Shown here: positions 35,301-49,400 of the stretch, one piece after another
Numbering within the stretch: the first letter of the stretch is position 1
Layout: every line of letters starts with the position of its first letter
Assembly (NCBI GenBank): GCA_010645155.1
Contig: CM021321.1
Coordinates: forward strand, 2,665,786 to 2,729,785
Source of the DNA: Tigriopus japonicus
Taxonomy: Eukaryota > Arthropoda > Copepoda > Harpacticoida > Harpacticidae
DNA: 64,000 bases
Direction of reading: 5' to 3'
The notes under the pieces: model-generated
The model's database searches: none
The model's input: the letters and a program-made list of their open reading frames with translations, nothing else
Told to the model about the DNA's origin: nothing
Translations under genes and position numbers: made by a program

Positions 35301-38300
35301 GCTTTTTATTCCCGAGGATCAATCCTTCACATAAGGTCGTGAGGTCTGAACAATTGACGTGGAAGAACTAGTAGGCATTTCCACACTTTTATTCGTTTGA
35401 CACGGCCGATCTCGTCGATCTTGGAGCCAATGACCCCCTAAAACGGAGGAAACATCCTGTTCCTAATTCGTCTTGGCAAGTCGAAGGTGAGTGGGTTTTT
35501 GAGATGGGACACAAGGTCTCCGTTTCCCATTCTGATTAGAACGACTTTTTTCGGATCATTGGCTCCAATCTCGATGTGACAGATTCATTCCCACCAATGA
35601 GCCTGAACCTGACGATCCTTGTCACTTTTGACTTATTTTTCTCGAGTATGCGACCTTTTTTTGAGAATGGGCTTACTAAAAGACGAGGGTTGTTTTGATT
35701 TCCGTTTCATCTGTTATCTAAAGGTCGACTTTTCTGAAAACACGCCGTTAGCCAAAGAAAATGGCCGCTGATCTGAGGGCAAAGCGTGCGACAAATCCGG
35801 CTTTTCTCGGGAATTACAGAATACACAGCCGGAAAGAGAAACAAGCATCCTCACCTCTTTCTTTTCTTTCCCTCTTTTCCTGTCGACTTGGTCATTGTTC
35901 GTCGAGATGTTCCGGAACCATTGTGAATGAAGCCAATGGTCGTGGTCGCCGTTGTTGCGGTGGTTGGTTGGTTGGTTGGTTGGTTGGTGGGTGGGTGGGT
36001 GTGGACGACACGTTTTTTGTAGTACTCTTGAGGTGAGCCAGGTGGCACTTTGGATGGAAGAAATTTGAAAAAGTGGAAGATGTGGGAGAGAAATTTGAAA
36101 ACTCCTAGATTTTGACACTTGGGAGGAAAAGGCCGTTTTTCGCTGGTGTCATTTCTTTGTTTCCTCGTTTTTTGTGCCATGCCCTAATTCTGAGAAAGAC
36201 TGAGTCTGCGAAGGATTATTGCCCGGAGGACATCATGATGGATGGTGATTGCGGTTGCATTTCTTGAATTAGCTTTTCCTTCTTGTTTTTTCTCTCCTCG
36301 CTCTTTGAAAGCACGGTCTAATTAATTAACTAATGTGATCTTTGAATGCAATGTTTCGACTTCTTTTCGGCTCAAAGGATGAATATGTTTGGCTTCCTGC
36401 TTTTTTCAATGCCAAACCCATATTATCCTTTCTCGATAGTCGATTTGGCCAATATGCGAACTTCCGTCAAGCTCTTAAATTGATCCATCACGCATGAAAA
36501 GCCTTGGGCAAATATGTTGCACGGAGAGTCAGGAAGAAAATCGGTTCCATAAGATTCCATCAGTCGTATTCCATCTAAGGCGAGTGTTCAAAATCACTAC
36601 ATAATGGACACTCGTCCTGCAATTGGCTTTGGAGCTTCTCAAATACCTTCTGGAACACGAAAAAGATAAGTCAATCCATCTATTTTTATCGGTCGAGCAA
36701 ACCAAGTGGAATGGCTCAGTATTGGCTTGTAGGAACAAGGAACAGGGAACCAACCCATACAAGTGTACGAGTCGTACATCGTCCATACATTGGAGTTGGT
36801 TTCCGAAGTTTTTTGGAGCCCGAGAATGATTGTGATTCGATTCTCTTGGCAAGACACAAGTATCTATCCTCCATGTCGTACTTGATCTTTACCAAGTTTT
36901 CCATTCTTGATACGCTTCCATTGAAGGTTCTTCTTCCACAATCTCGAGTTGATATCCAAGTTCTCGACTGGAACAACTTGGCTTGAGATTTTTTTCTGCA
37001 AAACCTGGCGAGGTAGAGTACGAACGAGCTTAGTCTTAGACTAACGTGGGAACGAACGTCTTTCCTGAATCTGTGGGATTGAAAATACTAATGCCTTGAG
37101 GTTTGGCTTCAAAATGTGGAAAAGACCAAAGATAAGCGACCTTTATTTCGACGAATCTAATGTTTGCGTGCTTCAAAGTCAGATTGCACCCGGAAATTTT
37201 GCTGAGGTGGAATCGATCACAAGTGAAAGCCTTGACATATGGTCTTTGAGCTCCGACCAACGAGCGATGCTTATCTTCACCTAATTAAGGATCCATTAAT
37301 GTGTGAAGACGTCACACCTTGTACGTTATTGTTTACAAATAGTGAACATACAATTACTTACTTAACTCTGTCATATGTTATACTGTATGTAGATCCCAAT
37401 GAGATCAAATTTGTCTCATAGCCGGCAGGCTTGTTCATAGTCTCACGTGATCGACTTCCAATTCCACAATGAATACTTACATCAAAAGATCCGGAAGATC
37501 AATCAGGGCTCCTCAGATAAACTCGAAAGTTAAACGACTGAAGAGACAATGTTTTGGGAAATGAAAAGAAGCCGACCGAACCCAACGCGATCTACACCAA
37601 GTTTTTAGTTTTAGAATAAGTAAGTAAGAGAAAGAGATATTTTGTGGGATAGTGTTTTGGCTGGTAGCACTCAGTTGGATGTACTACCGTACAGTCAAAG
37701 GAGTGTTAGTCGCAACCCATGCAAGTTCAGACAGAAAGTTTTGGTCGATTCTCAAGACGAGAAGAACAAGAAAGCGAGCCTCCCAGGGAAAGAGACTCAC
37801 TGAGTGGTTTCGAGGATCCCAACCAAGTTTCCCAACCACCAGGGTTAATACTTTGTTGTTGTAGTTGTTGATGTTCGTACTGCATTGGGTGTTGGAAAAG
37901 ACGGTTGGATGCAAGCACACCGGATTCACCTCCCCGATGAATGAATGAGATCGGTTTGAACCCGTCACCTACCTAGACATGGATATCTACGAAATATGGT
38001 TGTTGGCCATTGACCGAAGGATAATGACCTTTTGCCATGGACACGTCTGGACTCCAAACCACCTTTTCATATCGTTAAGTGTCTCTGAACTTTCCGATCC
38101 GTCGGGCAGATTGTCGAAAAAGGATCATCGGAGGGTCCATTAAATTTGACGTTTTCCTTGTTATACCCAATAAACGTCAGCCAGGAATGGCTATCAAACG
38201 GGCTAACTCTGTCGATGGAACACAAAATTCATGTAAAAGACACCTGCGTCGCATCTGGCTTCAAGTACAATACATTTTTTTCTCAAGAGCTTATAGAGCA

Positions 38301-41300
38301 TTTTGCCCTTGGTAAGCGTTACCAACAGGATATGAGTCTGCCTGAACTATGAACTCCAATATTTTCTTTTCATCAAATGTTCCCCTCATGTGCATGTGAA
38401 ATGTCGTCAGGATTCCATCAGATTAGGTCGACCTTTCTTGACTCGAGCGGTACCGACGACCGACCCCTCTTTGGCCTTTTTTGGCCTTTATTTCATATTG
38501 AAGGCCTCGTAAGCCACTAATCATCACAACCAACTAGGGCGCAGTGGCCTTCAATTCGTCGTTAATGTAACCGTCCCTGATTGTTCTAAGAAAAATGTGT
38601 TTCTTACTTGGTTGCACAAGAGTGACACATGAAAGATATTCCAACCTAAAAAAGCCCCCCGGCCTAATAGGTTTTGTCATTGAGTGTGTTGTTGTTATTA
38701 GACCTACCGACCTTTGTCGAGAGGTTTTTTTGTCTCCAGAACACGTGGATAAAGAGGGAGGGAACTTGATATTTTGCTCCTCGATTGCCTTTGGATTGCG
38801 CCCGAGGGTCCCGAAGATCCGAAGTGGACCCACTCTGCACTAATGCTCCCACCCACCCTCTCATTGAAGCACACCCAGCAGCCAATCCAATTGGTGGCCT
38901 CTGAGCTCGTGATGTACGTACGTTCACTCAAAGGCCAATATTTACCCCTCTGACGTGAAGAAGTCAGGCAACGCGAATGGACTAAATTGAGAACGTAACG
39001 GAGAGAAAAGAGAAGGAGAGTGCATGCGCACAATTTGTTGAGTAGTAATTGTAGATGACGACAACTTGACATGCAAACAACCACAGCAACAATAAGACAC
39101 ATTTCACGGTGCTGCAGTCATGCCAACCTGAAAAGAGGTCTTTAAACAGGAGAGGACACTGCCCTGGATTTAATCCAATATCAACTTGCTTCTTGACGAT
39201 GAAAGCCGACGAGTTCATTCCTTCTCCATTGTGTCATTTATACTCGAGAAGAAGTTTGGGGGTTCGTGTGGTGCAATGCTATTTTGATGCAATGTTGGCT
39301 TTATAAGAAAGATTAATCTTGAAATGATTCTTAATAGGTTGTTTCAAGAACTAAGAAGTTACTTAGGCAAGGGATTGCAGGCTTTCAAAGAGTCCCTCTA
39401 ATCCCTTCTTGGAAAATAACACCGAGCACGAAAGAAAGTAGACACTAACATGGGTTAATATCGTTATAACTTATAAGTAAACAATGTGAATATTAATTAT
39501 GTTTTGCTTTCAATTCTTTATGGGAAGCTTGTTATTCTCAAAGTAAACTTTGTAACCTTTTGTTGGTTGACGGGAGAAATATCACAGTCTTTGAAGGTTT
39601 GAACTCTTTGCATAAAAGGTAACCGTAGTTATTGGGTTTTGTGGCCAATTCCACTTCCTGGTCCAGTCACTCAAACTCTGGAGCTTTTCATGTCGTTGTC
39701 ATTGAACATTTGTGCTCCTGATCAACTCATTAATGTGCGGAGAATGTCATCAACGTAATTACTCGTGCAAGATTTGAATAATCAACTTGATGCCTTGGTA
39801 TCGTCTAATAGCCTTGAAATTTCTTCTTCTCATGAAGGCGCTTTTTAGTTTTTTTTTTTCAAAGGATCGATCGATCGGATAACGCCGCATATCATATCAA
39901 CTCCAAATCAAAAATAATTTCTATGGATAAACAAGCTGAAATTGATTGAAATTGAAGGGAGGAAACGTGGTTAAAGCAGTTTCCTGTATTGAGCAAGATC
40001 CCAGGTTTGATTCTCCTCCCCGGCCTTTCTCAAGGAAACTTTTAGACGTTAATTCTCACCCACAGACGGAGACCTATTCTGATACCGGACTTGAAATTGC
40101 CTATCGGAAATATATGGACGATGTTACGACTGGCTTCGCTGGCCAAGAGAGTCTCAACCCTCCGACCTCGAGCACCAACAATTCTAAAAAAGATTCCGGA
40201 GAATTTGAACGTTCCAAAACTATTACAAACGTGACACTTCTCTAACGTTATCGTGGCAATCCACTTGTTTTACCTATTGTTTGATGGCCCTTTGCATTTT
40301 CAACTGTTGATGGACAAGAAGTATTCAAATCGAAATTTTTTGTGCACATAGGCCTGCACCAAACTGAAGCCTAAAGAAGCTTTGAAATTCTTTTCGCCAC
40401 GGGAGACAGATGAGCTTCCAATATATTTTAAAAATATCGCAGTTTCACTTTCGCAGAGTTTCCTTGGTCTTGAAATTTCATTTTTTCTATCATTTTTTTT
40501 TCTTTTTGATCCATCACAACCATTAAGTATTAATTAATGTTTGATGAGAACTCACATTACCCAAAGGTTTTAGTGCGTAAAATTGCGCCCAACCCTGTAG
40601 AGCTGGAAAAGGAATAACCACCCAAGGAAAAATCTGCGTGTCCTTAACAAACCCATGGTCAAAACCGTAAACCAACATAGGTAGGTACGTCCAGTACGTA
40701 CTTATGGACGTTCTTCGGTCTGCTTTGGAGCAAAGCGGGCCGCGTTTGAGATAAAAACCGAGTTTTATTGGCCATTACCTCAATATTTGAATCCAGGCCC
40801 AGGAATTTATTATTGCCTCTCTTGTATCGTATCGAAACGTAAATCTAAATGGTCTTTCTCTCTGTTTCTCAACGTTTGTCGGGTTTAGTCAGGACCCAAG
40901 GTGTGAGTGGGTAAGGATGACTAGGCTCTGCTATTGTGGTTATATCCGTACACTACGTACACAATTGCGAAAAAGCGGTCCACGACGGCCGAATGGATCT
41001 ATCTTTATATCCCTGTCATGGCTCTCGGGAAATTGAATTCAATTCTCATTGGGTCTTTTTTGTGCGTCTGTCTTCTAGGATCGCCCTGGGATTGGCAAGG
41101 TGGAAATGTCCGATATTCCACCGTTCAAACGGACTCAGCCCAAGAGCTTCCCAACGACAGCGATCCCATTTCCCTCGAGGTCACCACCAACGTCACCGTA
41201 TTCGAGGGCGAAACGGTCCATTTGCCCTGTCGAGTGCGGAATCTCGGCGAGTACACGGTGAGTTGTTATGCTCATGATTTAAGAGATCATAATAAAGCAC

Positions 41301-43495
41301 GACTCGGCCCAGGGGAGCAAAATTAAACCTATCATTGTTTCCTGTCGTGAGGAAACTGTTGTTGTTCTGAGAGAGCAGTGGTGGTGATGGTTTAAATACT
41401 TGATGAATGACAGTCAATTTGGCGGTAGTTGAGGTACTTATGTACTGGTTGTCGAGATACCTAAACTAATGGAACTACCTACGACTTGAGGGTTTTCGGT
41501 TTGGTCTGGGCGAGTGACCCGACGTCTTCACTCAAGCGTTTCACGTGTTTTCTCGAAACCCTTTGGAGGCAGGCGTCTTTGTTGGAGTTCTAATCAATCA
41601 AGAAATACCCTGAGCAAAACATCTTGAGCCAAAGAAAGCACGTCAATCTCCGGCCAAGTTGTTAGTGGTGGAGGAGAAGGTGGTGGTTGGTTTGAAATTG
41701 ACAAAGAAAGAACACGTCGGAACTGGCAACAACGTGCATGCACCAGTCTTTATCCCATTTTGCGACACACGTTGAACACGTAAACGCGGCAGCTGACAAA
41801 GGCAAAGCGCATGGACCAACTTTTATTGTTCGCTCAATTTTCCTCAATCGCCCGGGAAAGTTTGTTTGTTCACTAAACCTGTCTGGGACTGTAATTCATT
41901 AGTTCGTAGAGTTGGCTAAGGGATGGAGCCCACCAACTTCCAAGACACCGTTGTAAATTCCCAGCACGCAATTCGAGCTCATAAGTTTTGAAGATGATTG
42001 AGAACCGATCGTCGAAGATATCTCGTTCCCGCTCTCGCTCTTCGAGGAAGTAAATACAATACCGATATATATGAATGGTTGAATTGATTTGCGGTTCTGT
42101 TTCTCCTCTTCCATAGGTCTCTTGGATGCGTGGTCGAGACATGAGTGTGGTGTCCGTGGGCCACGTGACTTTCAGTTCGGACAAACGCTATCATGTGGTG
42201 CACGTCCCAAGGCCAAGACTGAATGCAGCCGACTGGAACTTGGAGGTAAGACTAATGGCCTTTGAAGATGGGGGCCTCCCCAATCACAATGAGACTAAAG
42301 AAAAAAGTCAGGGGAAGCCAGTAGGCAACCAGGCATTCTCAGACTTGAGTTAGGCAGGAACACAATCCAAGTCCACTTGTTCCTCGACTTTTGTCTTTCA
42401 CGAGAAAGCAAAAGATCGAGGATGAGCGAACTGGAGAAGAGAGGACAAGGTGGAAGGAGGCCCGTTTTATCCCATGAGGCCACTTCACTGGGAATGAGAA
42501 TGGGAAGTTAATTCATTGGAAACCCAACCACCTGAAACGATCAAGAGAGAAAGAGAGGGGGCTGAAACTGAGAGAAAGAGAGGAAAGAAATAAAACGACT
42601 CGATAGAAGAAAAAAAATGACGGATGGCCAACAAGAAGAGACAGCTCCGTGTTAATCAATTTTCCGCTCGCTTGTCGAAGTCTGGCTGGCAAAAGCGACT
42701 TGGGTGCCACTTCCCGGAAAACTGCGATCAATTTTTGTCAATTTTAGCCCTGTAACTCTCTCTGTATCTCTTAATCGGAGTTGGCATTGACACCCGTTAG
42801 AGATGGTTCCAATTGACAGCCATCGTCCGCAGATATCTTCCTTTCCTTCCTCTATGATACACACTCTCACAGTCAGCTATTGAGTGAATTCACTTCGAAA
42901 GCTCCCAAATTGGTTCAACTTGTTCTTTCCAGATTAAAGACGTCACCGAAAAGGACTCGGGTTGGTACGACTGTCAAGTGAATACAGAACCCAAAATTAG
43001 CAATAAGAGCTACCTAGTTGTTCAACCGAGGTTACCTTGGATGTTGGAAGGAATCAGCCGTAAGCTCCAAGATGCCCCCGCCAGATCCCGGGAGATGGTT
43101 TCCAAGCCCTTCAGCTCCACCACAGGTAGGCTCCATGTTACCTTTTACTAACTCTATCCCTCTCTACGTTACCTAATCACAAATCCCATTGGTTCCCCAC
43201 TCAGATCCGTTTGCGTCAATATCCGGACCACCGATGATTCGGATGCCCATCGGGCACATTCTCACGTTGGAGTGCACACTTTCTCGACTCCCGTCGCCCC
43301 CGTCCGACTTCTTTTGGACCCATAACGAGGCTGTGATAACACCCAAAGATCGGAGTGGCGTCAGTCTCGAGTCTGAGAAATTGGCTGGGGTTTCACATTC
43401 CAAGATTGTGATTGTTGACCTTAAACCTGAGGATGCGGGCACTTATGCTTGCGTCAGTGACTTGGCGCCTAAAGCTCAAGTTCAGGTGGTCATTG
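29331..43495 (+). CDS. Dpr-like two-immunoglobulin cell-surface protein (3' end not found)
   Basis: Five exons: 29331-29418, 41079-41257, 42117-42245, 42933-43125 and 43205-43495, with intron phases 1, 0, 0, 1, 1, give the first 293 residues. Exon 1 encodes a signal peptide (hydrophobic YILILFWISGTV). Ig1 has Cys80, Trp92, the D-x-G-x-Y-x-C motif at 140-146 and the Dpr-type strings NVTVFEGETVHLPCRV, VSWMRGRD and CQVNTEPK. Ig2 has Cys220 and Cys279 with DAGTYAC. Potential N-glycosylation sites include NVT and NKS. Dpr proteins are neuronal adhesion molecules that bind DIP partners to set synaptic matching in arthropods. The first intron is 11.7 kb. After 43495 there is a clear GTGAGT donor; the membrane-anchoring end must follow but is not identified. 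The family is secure, the exact member is not. Confidence 0.9.
31958..32137. mobile_element. 180-bp pogo/Tigger-like MITE
   Basis: The left end CAGTTAAAGCTGGATATAAG is matched in reverse at the right end (CAATCAAAGCTGGATAAAAG), with similarity continuing through GA.TA.TC. TA dinucleotides flank the element (31956-31957 and 32138-32139). Ends of the form CAGT.AAA.C.GG.TATAAG with TA duplication are typical of pogo-type elements in the Tc1/mariner group. There is no coding capacity. It lies in intron 1 of the Dpr-like gene. Confidence 0.7.
34033..34055. repeat. Short CCTCA tandem repeat
   Basis: About four copies of the pentamer CCTCA in intron 1 of the Dpr-like gene. Confidence 0.6.
34319..34350. 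repeat. Perfect 13-bp hairpin
   Basis: AAAGAGCATGGGT and its exact complement flank a 6-nt loop in intron 1 of the Dpr-like gene. It is too short for an animal miRNA precursor by itself. It may be the core of a small decayed repeat. Confidence 0.7.
35962..36001. repeat. (GGTT)n / (GGTG)n microsatellite
   Basis: Six GGTT units pass into four GTGG units. The G-rich strand has many GG and GGG runs. Confidence 0.7.
39957..40182 (+). repeat. tRNA-derived SINE copy
   Basis: This is the same family as 4864-5100, in plus orientation. It keeps GGGAGGA at the 5' end, the B-box region (CAGGTTTGATTCTCCTCCCC) and the whole tail, ending CAACCCTCCGACCTCGAGCACC. It lacks about 8-10 bases in the D-arm region compared with the other copy. 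It lies in intron 1 of the Dpr-like gene, about 0.9 kb before exon 2. Confidence 0.75.
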
Positions 43496-46400
43496 GTGAG
43501 TACTCATTACCATTAATTTTCGACAGTATTTTTTCTCAGCCATTTTACCTGGCATGTTAACGTAAATTAGAAATCTTGCTCAATTGAGCAGAATATGCCT
43601 GATTTTAGTCTTAAACCATGAGCTATTTCCAAACGCAGACAATGTATTTTTGAAGATAGTCGTAGCCCATACTAAGAATTGCTTCATCTGGTATGGCTCC
43701 TTTTTGTTAACATCACACTTTTGAGTCAAAAGCGCTTTTAGGCTCGTTGGTCGTATCAAGAAAGTTGCTTCGCCTAAATGAGCTACATGAGATGATATCA
43801 AAGATCAAATATAATATGGTGTACATTTGGCCATTAGCTTGAATTGCCTTGGTTTAATTAAGGGAAATGTCTTCAATTTACATCTCGCGGAGAAGAGAGT
43901 ACAAATTTTCCAATTCTTCAACGCAATTAGGAAAAGAAATTACCAGCCTTTGATCACTCCCAATAAGTTGTGTAGTCAAAGCCGAGTTTGTTAATCCCAA
44001 GGGGAAAATGCCTTTTATAAGCCTGTCCACGGTTATTGGGGGAAATAAATACCTGATCATTTTGTGAAAGACTCGTTATCTAATTCTCATAAAAAGTGGG
44101 TCCAAGTATGCAAACAAAATAATCCGAAGACTCAAATTGGGACGTCTCATATTAAGGATTCCGACACTTTCGGGATTGGGGAAAAGTGCCTTAAGACGCG
44201 GATAGGAACCCTGGTTTGAACCTCTCTCTGACTTGCGCCCCCTAGGTAAACAAACTCGCCCCAAGCTCTATTGTGACTTTAAGTTGTTCGTCCGAACTGG
44301 ACACATACATAAATACATATGTATACGAGCAGCTGAGTGGAGCCTTCCTTACTTTTCTCGTTATGTAAAAATCTGCTTTTTTTCTCTCGTGGTTCACTCA
44401 CAGAGAAAGGAAATAGGAAGAGAGACAGAGTGCTGCGCTTTCATTCTAACTATTTCCTGGTGTGTCGAAAACGAGGAAGAACAAGACCAGGAACAGGAAG
44501 GCGATCTCATCGGATGTTCCTAAAAAGATCCCGGTTCATTGTCAGTTGGCTTCTTTGGCTGTGGATGTGAAAGCTGAGAATATTCAGAAGAAAGGGAAAG
44601 AAAAAAAACGTCAAAGCGGAACAAACTGAGCCTGTAGCACGATGTCGTTTGTTTGAAATAATGGCCGGCTTTGTGGGCTACGAATTGTGACAAGTGCACA
44701 CACAAGCACGACCAAGGACAACGACAGGTTCGTTTCACCGCAAGAGCTCGATAATGAAAGGGGCCTTTGAGCCGTGAGATGTGACCGAGTCACAAAAACT
44801 TAGAATATACTGTACATACTGAACTTGTACATGCATTACAACATCCAACGTCATCGAGAGTGTTATGAAGCCATGCTTATCCCATCTCCATTTCAAATCA
44901 TTGTATTTCATCACCAAAAAAAACCTCTCCACCTCCATAATAATTTAGAGGAGCCCATTTCCATAGAATAAGATGAGGAGAAAGCGACATTGTCCTACGC
45001 AGAGAAGCGAAGGGAAAGACTGTTGTGCAAAGGCCGAGAACGGGAAGAAGAAGGCTGCGTTTACTGGCGTGCCTTTCTGCCGTCTTACTCTTCGTGTCGA
45101 ACGTTAGATATGCCAGAAGATGAAGTAATTTTCAGCCCAATGATTTATGTGAGTGCCAATCTGGCAGGCCTCCCCGAAGACCTTGGAGTCTGAACGAATT
45201 CATTTCCCCTCCCCTAGAGTCTCTCGATTTAAGACTTGATCTTTGTCACTGCAAATGTGGATATGTGGGTGGTTGGGAGTCATTTCTCTCTCCCCAGGGT
45301 CATATTCGGACAAGGGAATCTGAGCTCCTCTTACCCTCCAACAAACGCATCAAAAGGCAAAAGCCATCAAGTCACCAAAGTCGTTTTCCCAACCAGACTT
45401 TCTGCTCTCTGACAAGATGTTCAACTCCTTTCCAATTCATTTGAGATTGGCGATTTCTGGACGATATTGATACCATCGACTTTTTTTGTCCCGTTGGCAT
45501 ATGACGAAAAGTAATGCTGTCGGAGAAAACAGATTTGCGATAAGTAAAGTCAATTTGAGATGAATCCACCACTGCCTGAAAGTGAAGACAGTTCCATTTG
45601 TCCCTATGGAACGGCAATGGACCTTCCCAAGCCTGGTTGAGCCAAGTCGTGCCAATGTCGTTTAGGGAACAACAAGGCAGTTCGGCAATCTCCGTAAATG
45701 CAAGTATGCATGACTTGCATAAGAGAAATGAAGGGGAAAATTTTCCATGACACAGTTCTCTGGGTGTTCAGTTCGTTCCATGTCTCTGCGGATCAATGTC
45801 GTCATTTCATCTCGTAGACCGATGAAATCCAAGCTCCAAGGCCGAGCGAGACTCCAGGGTCGTTGAAATCTGGAGGAAAGTGTAGTAAAGGCATTTGAAT
45901 GGCCTCGGACCAACCAGCTGATACCACCACTTTCTGATCGTCGTGAGGACAAAAATGATATGGCCATTGTTATTGGCTGAAAAAAAGGACGTGCTTCCTC
46001 GGTCCCTTGGTGCTTGTCGGCTGTGCCATGTGCCAAATCAGTCGTTGGTCAACAGATTTATCGCCCTAGGAAAACCTCGCATTATCATTTGATGTTGAAC
46101 AATCAGGACCCATGATCGCAATTGTCATGGAACAAGCCGACTGCGCTCGCGGATCCACGGACAACGGATCCATGGATCGAGAAGGTACCCTGTTCCATCG
46201 CAAGTCGATTCCCTTGACATTTGGCCCACTTCGAGGTAGTATTTTTTACCCGACACGAATTTGGTTGAATAAGTGGATCATGATTCTGGCGTTGGTTTTT
46301 CGCGGTGCAAAGAGGTGCATTTCGGTTTCCTTTTGGGTCAATAGGATGAATCATTTTGCAATGAAAGGGAGAGATGCATGGCCATAGCGGGAACAGGGGG

Positions 46401-49400
46401 AGGGAGAAAGAGAGAAAGAAAGAAAGAAAGAAGAGTGAATGACGAAGTGGTGGGAAGGAAGGGGGCGAGAGAAACTATGTGCAGTGGTCGCCAAAGCACG
46501 GCACACCCAAGCAAGCACTCCAGCCTAGCATGCAGAAAATGAGGGGGAGTTGAAAATTGCATTCCCATAATGGTATACCACCATCTCCGCATAATTCCGT
46601 TGGTCATCCGCCTGCTCGGTCAGGGTTTAACGTAAAATACAAGAAGGCCAAAGAAAAACCAGGAGCGAATACAGTAATCCGGAAAGAGACTACTGCACCC
46701 AATTTGGGTCTAATCAGTGGCTGAAAAAGACTTGATAGAAGGATAATGCTATCAATGGATTTATCGACTTCGGGAGAGTGAGTTTGTACTTTCAAAGTTT
46801 GTCCAGCCGTATCTCACTTTTCGTATAAGAAATTCTATTGTTCGTCAGAGGCAAGAAAAATGTGAAACCAAGCCTTTACTGTACGTACAAGCAGGGTTGC
46901 CGAACGCGATTCACATACCTTCATCATATACGTATATTGTAGTTGGTGGCCCCACTTTGCATGCCTTGGAGCGCCAGTTGGTAGAGAAAAAAAACGACGG
47001 AAGTTTTTATCTGAAAATGGCATGTTAATGGGTAATTTATTGATTCTGAAAATCCCACCGGGTGGACTTCCGTACCAACTACCAACCCAACGTACACAGT
47101 ACATTCCCAAGGAATTGGAGTGAGGAGAATCAAGTTTTCCTGAAAAGACCGGATGTGGTGAGAGCAAGGAGGAAACGAACGAGCAAACGAATGAATAGCA
47201 CCTCGAATACAGAAACTTGCGACATGTCGGAAAGCAGCCCAATGGAAGAACAACGAGCCAAAGGATCTTTGTTCCTCCTCCGCCTCCTCAAATATGCTCG
47301 TATCTCAAGGTAGCATAAGCAAGTCAAGTGCTACTTATTTCAATTTGAAGGGAAATTGAAGCTCATTTTTTGAGTACATCGCATTCATTTTTTTCTTTCC
47401 TCTCTAGCCCGAGGATTGGACTTTTTCTGTTGGGATTGTGATTGTGACAGGTTTTTCATTTCACGATTGGCGTAGAGCCTTTTGTTTTGCTGCTCTTTTT
47501 TCTTCTTTTTGGGTAGGGTAGCCTTTCCAAGTTACTCACTCACTTACTACTCACTGGTTCGCTTAATGCTCAACAAGGCCAATGCGTGTATAGTTGTGGA
47601 TGAATGTACTTCATGGAGAAAGTTGTCAACTCGCACTAATTCTCCTTGTCAGGTTTTGAAAAGAGCTGCTACTTCGTTTTCGTTTTTCTACTTGCTCCCC
47701 CTTCTTTTCCGCCATAATAAAAGATAACTGAGAAGTACCCCTTACATTCGCTGAATCCTCGTTCCATGACCCACATATTCGGATTCCAAAGTATTCATGG
47801 CATTGTTGTTATTGTCAAGACAAACTTTGAAATCATAAATCATGCTATTTTGCTTCCGGTTCATCAGAGAAATGACTCTTGCCTGATATGAAAGGACATC
47901 CGGAAGTTGTACTCCATTTAATGCGGAAAAAAAACATGGAGATGAAATTTCAAACTCGGGAGGGAATAAACATTGCCTTTTCCGGTTGGCTACCTCTGAG
48001 CACAGAACAATGTGGATAAGAATGATTCGTTTTAGAATGTAAATCCCAAGGAGAACTCGGGAATTTGATCCTTAAAATAACAGTGTGAGGGGTTCCAAGT
48101 TCCATTGAGTGTTGAAGCTGGACAACAAAGGATCGTGTTGTGGTAATTTCAGACAAAGGTCGCTCTGAATCTTCTTGCCATGGTGTCGTCAATCTCTCTC
48201 TTTTTAACCTTTATTTCTATAGCGAGAAAGCCAGTGAACCAAGCGGAAACGTGGGAAAAGCCCAAGAAGACCTCCCAAGATATCGAAAATTTGGGCTCAA
48301 TCGGGCCCAAGTCGTTTATTTGAATTGTTGACCTGAACGAGTCTCAACCTTAACCGTGAACCTACTTTATATTCAAATTCACCCCATAGACGGAGGCTTA
48401 ATAACTCTTTTTCTTGGCAAGCGTCCCAGGACGAAACTGAAGGCGTTGACAAACGAGATTGTTCTTCCTTAACTGCCTCAAAAGAAGGTTAGATCGAGAG
48501 GAAAATAAACTCGACGCGACAATTCCCTCTATCCTCCAATCCTGAACGACCTTCTCGAGAAAGGAAGACTCCATAGACTCTAAAGACTCCAAAGACTCAA
48601 AACTAGCACCTTAAGTGCTTTGAATGTACGACACAGGCTGACAACTGGATTGTTTCTGTCTTCGTGGATGTTAATTGTAGAGCGTCGGTGTCCATTGTTT
48701 CCCAGCCTTTTCGGAATGAAGGCAAGTATGTTGGGTGTTCCCAGAGGGTGACATTGCTTGAAGTGGAGCAATTAGGGGTTGGAACGTGATAGGGATGGGA
48801 ATGAAATGAATATCTCTCCCATGAGCCCCAAGCTGGCAGTGTGCCTAAACGAATTCATGAACCTTGTCAAGACCAGACTAGCAACAACGGCCAACTTCTA
48901 AGCATGGGTTAACCCTGTAGCAGCGAGAAAGAATGGGGGTTTCGAATAAAGAGGCCATTCTGATGCTGTCGAGCTCATATCGAGATGGCAAACGAGACAG
49001 GGGAGACGGGTATTTTCGCATCAAAGCCAACTCCTACTCGAATCGTCGACAGCCACTCCTCTCGATTTCGCATGCTTGGATATATGTTTGTTTGTTTGTT
49101 TGTGGATATGTAGACATGGTTGTGTGTGTGTGTCTGTTACTGTGACGGTGAGGGGTCTCTTCGAACAATGCAGAGGGTAAACATGGGCACAGCCTGGACT
49201 AGATCGACAACAAACTTCAGTGGGGAGGGAGGATCCACATTCTCATTTCCATAAAAGGGCCATCATAGCTGCTCCTAATTGACCAGAGAGCCAAAAGACG
49301 GCTGTTTCTTTCAATTTTGGACCCACGAGCAGGGATGCAAAACGGTCGCCGTTGATTTTACGCCTCCTCAGGGCCTTGGCTGGATAGACTTGGAGACTTC

